Shown here: one piece after another, positions 35,055-38,193 of the stretch
Layout of the letters: the number at the start of each line of letters is the position of its first letter
Position numbering within the stretch: position 1 is the stretch's first letter
Assembly: GCA_021776825.1 (NCBI GenBank)
Contig: JAJFFG010000072.1
Coordinates: 1 to 38,193, forward strand
Origin: Planctomycetota bacterium
Lineage (GTDB): Bacteria; Planctomycetota; JAJSAM01; JAJVHW01
Length of the DNA stretch: 38,193 nt
Reading direction: 5' to 3'
The notes under the pieces: generated by a model
What the model saw: only the letters and a program-made list of their open reading frames with translations
The model's database searches: none
What the model was told of the DNA's origin: nothing
Made by a program: the position numbers and the translations under genes

Positions 35055-37565
35055 CTATCGGCGCAGGCGCCAGCCCCAGCGGCCGCGCGTGGCCCGCCAC
35101 GTCTGGACGTCGAGTGCGAGCTGTTGCCCGAAGCCGATCCCGAGGACGACGTCTCCGGTGAGGGCCTCGCGGATCTCGTCCCCGCGGATGGAGAGGCTGC
35201 GCGCACGCTGATCGAGGTCGATGCGAACGGAGCGGCCCACCTCGTCTCCGTCGACGTCCTCGACGACCGGTGTGCGCCAGACCAGGCGACGCTTGCCGCG
35301 ACGTCTCCAGCCCGGATCGTTCGCAGGAATGACGATGCGAGTCGGCGACTCGATGTTGCCGAACACCACCACGAGCTCGTCCGTTGCGTGGTTGAAGTCG
35401 CGGATCGGCGTGTCGAGGCGGGCCGAGAGCCGAACCTTGTTGTCCGCGATCCACCAGTCCGTCGACCGTCCGGATCGCTGGCGGAGATCGAACGTCCGTT
35501 GGGGGCGAGGGAGCACTGCGTCGACAGCCACCTCTGCCCAGTCTCCCCCGACGGCGACGACGCGATACGTCACGTCGGTGTGCGCCGCCCCGAGAAACTC
35601 CTCCTCGAAACGTCCCCATGGGTCCGACGCGACCCAGTAGTTGGCGCGCTCACGGAACTCGCCATCTCCGATCTGCCGCTCGACGCGGTAGCGCCGCACG
35701 CCGCCCATGTCGGGAGAGGTGTTCGGGTTCGCCCAGGTCAGCTCGACGCGACCCGCGGCGGAGTAGGCCACCTCGACGTCGACGGGTGGTGACGGGAGCG
35801 CCGACTGGTGAACCTCGACCAGGCGTACCCGAAGCCCGTTCGGAAACACCGGCAGGACGCAGTAGTCGTACCCAGCGCCGGGCGCGACGTCCGCGTCACG
35901 GAACGACTCGGCGTCGGGGGGCAGAGTGGCGATCACCTCGAAGCCGAGTTCGTCGGTCGGGCCCAGCCCCGGGCCCGGATTCCGCAGGATCTCGAGCTGC
36001 GCCGCGGGATGCGCCTTCGAGGTCCACGTGAGGTCGACGACCTCCTGCTCGGGCGCGTCGGCCGCGAGATCCGAGACTGGAGCGACCGCTTGCCAATCGA
36101 GCCGCAGCACGAACGCATCGCGTCCGCTGTTCGGCGCCGTCGGTGTCGCGTCGGGGAAGGTCGCGTACGAGGCGTCCTCGGTCTCGCCCACGACCACGAA
36201 CGTACCGTCGCTCGGAACCGCGATCGCTCGCGGCGTGCCGCGGATACCAGTCGAGTAGACGCGACCAAACTCGGTGCCGCGCCACGACGGCACCTGACCC
36301 CCCTGGATGATCACGCCCGGACCGCCGTCCAGGTCGAACGCGTCGTCCGTGTGGTCGTCGAACCGGTATCTCGCGTTGGACGTGACCCACGGGACTCCCG
36401 TCGGCGAGAGCGCAGCGTCCGGGGCGACCGTCTCGCCGGTGACGTTCGCCCATCCCACGAACGTCGGCGTGCCGCCACCCGCCGGGATCTCAGACAGGTA
36501 CGACGACCGGCCGCGGTACTCGTAGCCCGCGCCGGCAACCGGCGCGTCGGCCTCGCCGAACAGCGTGAGCGAGCCGTCGCCGCGCGCGATGATCTCCCGT
36601 CCGTAGTCGTATCCGGCGCCTCCGAGCGAACTGCTCCAGAGGACGTCGAGATCGAGATCGAGCAGGGTCACGAAGACGTCGGGTGGACTGCCGTCGGCGT
36701 CGCCCGAGAAGGGCTGGGCATCCTCGCCGACGACGTCGAACGCGGTGGACGTGGTGAACCCTGTGACTGCGATGCGTCCCGCCGTGTCGAACGTCAGAGC
36801 CGACGCGCGACCCTCGCCACGTCCGTCCAGTGTGCGCACGCCGAGCACGGTCGTGAGGTCGGCCGACAGGCGCGCCACGAACGGGTCCGCGTCGAAGCGG
36901 GTCGTGGGTCCTGCAGATCCGGCGAAGTCGCGCGAGCGCGTCCAGCCGGCGACGGCGATCGAACCGTCGGGAGCGATCGCGATGTCCTCGACGGCGTCCT
37001 CCGCACTCCCGCCGAATAGGGCGCCGGCGAGGATCCGGTCGCCTTGCGCGGAGACCCGGACGACGAATGCGTCGTAGTCTCCCTGGGGTGCGCCGTCGGC
37101 GAGGAAGTCGGTCGAGCGAGTGCGACCGCCGATGAGGATCGACCCGTCCGCAGCGATCGCGAGGCACGTCGCGTCGTCGGGTGCGGAGCCGCCGAGACGC
37201 GACGCGAACCTGAGCGTCCCATCCGGTGCCACCGAGGCGACGAACCCGTCCTCCGGGAGCGGCACGTCGGGACCGCGAAGGAGCGCGTCGGTCCCGGGGA
37301 AGTCCGACGACCGAGTCGATCCGACGACCCAGGTCCGGCCGTCGACATCGGCCACGACGTCGCGCGCCCAGTCGTCGCCGTCGCCTCCGAGTCGCAGCGA
37401 GTACCCACCCGGTGCGGGCGCGGGCGCGTCCTGTGGCACCGCAGTCGTCGTCGCGGCGAGGACCGCGGCGAGCGAGAGCACGATGGAGTGGTTGCGGGAG
37501 GCGGACAAGGTGATCGACGGGGGGCGGCCGGTCGCCTGCGTGACGATCGGTCGGCGCCCTCTCAT
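35055..37565 (-). CDS. Secreted SBBP-repeat beta-propeller protein with fibronectin type III-like modules
   Basis: The 836-residue protein has a signal peptide (SIVLSLAAVLAATTTAVPQ, preceded by about 26 residues). Residues 55-490 contain SBBP-type propeller repeats: YSLRLGGDGDDWARDVVADVDGRTWVVGST, FASRLGGSAPDDATCLAIAADGSILIGGRTRS, and LAGALFGGSAEDAVEDIAIAPDGSIAVAGWTRS. Two fibronectin type III-like modules follow at about 500-690 (VSDLAADAPEQEVVDLTWTS; VELTWANPNTSP...YRVERQ). The C-terminal 140 residues resemble a calcium- or surface-related cap (DFNHATDELVVVFGN), unassigned. Such proteins are exported and often surface-attached; the ligand is unknown. ATG 37565 was kept because no later start leaves a better signal peptide. 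TACCCT about 40 nt upstream is a -10 candidate. Confidence 0.8.
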   Translation of the reverse strand: MRGRRPIVTQATGRPPSITLSASRNHSIVLSLAAVLAATTTAVPQDAPAPAPGGYSLRLGGDGDDWARDVVADVDGRTWVVGSTRSSDFPGTDALLRGPDVPLPEDGFVASVAPDGTLRFASRLGGSAPDDATCLAIAADGSILIGGRTRSTDFLADGAPQGDYDAFVVRVSAQGDRILAGALFGGSAEDAVEDIAIAPDGSIAVAGWTRSRDFAGSAGPTTRFDADPFVARLSADLTTVLGVRTLDGRGEGRASALTFDTAGRIAVTGFTTSTAFDVVGEDAQPFSGDADGSPPDVFVTLLDLDLDVLWSSSLGGAGYDYGREIIARGDGSLTLFGEADAPVAGAGYEYRGRSSYLSEIPAGGGTPTFVGWANVTGETVAPDAALSPTGVPWVTSNARYRFDDHTDDAFDLDGGPGVIIQGGQVPSWRGTEFGRVYSTGIRGTPRAIAVPSDGTFVVVGETEDASYATFPDATPTAPNSGRDAFVLRLDWQAVAPVSDLAADAPEQEVVDLTWTSKAHPAAQLEILRNPGPGLGPTDELGFEVIATLPPDAESFRDADVAPGAGYDYCVLPVFPNGLRVRLVEVHQSALPSPPVDVEVAYSAAGRVELTWANPNTSPDMGGVRRYRVERQIGDGEFRERANYWVASDPWGRFEEEFLGAAHTDVTYRVVAVGGDWAEVAVDAVLPRPQRTFDLRQRSGRSTDWWIADNKVRLSARLDTPIRDFNHATDELVVVFGNIESPTRIVIPANDPGWRRRGKRRLVWRTPVVEDVDGDEVGRSVRIDLDQRARSLSIRGDEIREALTGDVVLGIGFGQQLALDVQTWRATRGRWGWRLRR

Positions 37566-37640
37566 GGGGTCGATGTCCGGATCGGTTGAGGAGTTCTGCC
37601 CAGCAGGGTAGCACTCCCGACGTTGATCGAACCGGGTCCG

Positions 37641-37646
37641 CTACGA
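37641..37646 (+). promoter_or_regulatory. -10 box TACGAT of the glycine-zipper gene
   Basis: TACGAT lies about 28 nt before ATG 37675, leaving room for a short leader with the Shine-Dalgarno AGGAGA. It shows the same box used in an ordinary leadered arrangement. Confidence 0.4.
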
Positions 37647-37674
37647 TGAGCGCTTCACCCGCCAGGAGATCCCC

Positions 37675-37965
37675 ATGACCTCGATCCGTGTCACGTCACT
37701 CGTCGTTCTCGCACTCGCCGCCCTGCTCACGCCCGGGTGCGCGACCAAGGCTGGGACCGGTGCCGCGATCGGTGCTGGGATCGGTGCCGCGGCCGGAGCG
37801 ATCATCGGCCATCAGTCGGGCAAGCGCACCGAGGGCGCCGCCATCGGCGCCGCCGTCGGCGCCGGCGGTGGCTACCTGATCGGGAAGTCGAAGGACGACG
37901 AGGACGCTGAGCGTCCGACCGCTCCCGAGCGCACCGACGACACCCCGCCGCCGCCGATCCGCTAG
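37675..37965 (+). CDS. Glycine-zipper lipoprotein (YMGG-like)
   Basis: The 96-residue product has a lipobox ending TPGC at residue 22. Two blocks of a small-residue helix follow, AAIGAGIGAAAGAIIGHQSG and AAIGAAVGAGGGYLIG, each with repeated G/A-xxx-G spacing, and then a charged Pro-rich tail. This is the Gly-zipper arrangement of outer-membrane lipoproteins such as SlyB-like and YMGG-type proteins, thought to insert in or stabilise the outer membrane. Shine-Dalgarno AGGAGATC precedes the ATG. Confidence 0.88.
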   Translation: MTSIRVTSLVVLALAALLTPGCATKAGTGAAIGAGIGAAAGAIIGHQSGKRTEGAAIGAAVGAGGGYLIGKSKDDEDAERPTAPERTDDTPPPPIR

Positions 37966-38074
37966 CCCGGACTATTCATGAGGCTCGCGCACTCCGTGAC
38001 GACCATCGCCCAGGAGTCGAGGAGCCGCCTGGATGCGGGGGCGACGCCACGCGCCGAGTGGCCCGTCCTGAGCC

Positions 38075-38189
38075 AGGACAGAACGTCGAGATCAAGGCGC
38101 GCCGACGACTGCGACGCCGTTCCGTCTCGGAGGAGGCGCAACGCAGAGATCGGCGGTCTGGACCGCTCAGGTGTGTGAGTCGTCGTGAA
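38075..38189 (+). repeat. 115-bp dispersed repeat, copy B
   Basis: This is the second copy of the element at 30508-30622, in the same orientation and also intergenic. The inner inverted repeat of copy A is not conserved here. The first 109 bp of this gap (37966-38074) hold nothing I recognise. The element may extend past the window end. Confidence 0.7.
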
Positions 38190-38193
38190 TAGT

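Overview
The window is about 38 kb of very GC-rich DNA (roughly 70% by eye) and almost entirely coding. The cell is clearly Gram-negative: it carries an outer-membrane porin ending in Phe, many lipoproteins with lipoboxes, periplasmic c-type haem proteins and a glycine-zipper lipoprotein. CRTAC1/ASPIC proteins, MauG-like dihaem proteins, Ser/Thr kinase-ATPase-TPR proteins, SBBP propellers and HEAT/TPR secreted proteins together suggest Planctomycetota, or less likely another GC-rich phylum such as Myxococcota or Acidobacteriota. This is inference; no rRNA or marker gene is present.

Layout. (1) 159-1952: a porin and a GDT1-like membrane protein. (2) 2116-11474: a translation-coupled run with a structured leader. 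It holds DAHP synthase, a CRTAC1 protein, a haem lipoprotein with a possible hydrazine-synthase-alpha-like C-terminus, a MauG-like dihaem propeller protein, a sensor-type propeller, a RidA-fold protein, a LivK-type binding protein and a lipoprotein resembling one lobe of that binding protein. A PAS-LuxR regulator follows. (3) 12425-16585: an ASCH protein, a spermidine-synthase-like protein and a convergent secreted repeat protein. (4) 16779-24708: an accessory segment with a DUF4143 ATPase, an 85-aa-class small protein coupled to a nucleotidyltransferase, a large kinase-ATPase-TPR protein, an RHH-Doc toxin-antitoxin pair with a two-site operator, a methyltransferase and a retron-like reverse transcriptase broken by an internal deletion. 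(5) 24951-38193: secreted and envelope proteins (S41 protease, TPR, HEAT, Spy-like, AIM24, GlsB, SBBP) and two adjacent genes interrupted by in-frame TGA codons.

The most striking observation is in part 5. A thioredoxin-fold protein (26505-27740, one TGA) and a convergent cytochrome c-like protein (27758-28633, two TGAs) stay open and protein-like across all three TGA codons. Each TGA is followed within 20-31 nt by a hairpin with G and U in the apical loop, as expected for bacterial selenocysteine insertion. I read them as selenoproteins, possibly of undescribed families. Other notable items are a recurrent TANNNT box 6-7 nt before eight start codons (apparently leaderless mRNAs), a 115-bp dispersed repeat in two copies, and the translation-coupled periplasmic redox cluster. 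No CRISPR array, tRNA, rRNA or insertion sequence was recognised.
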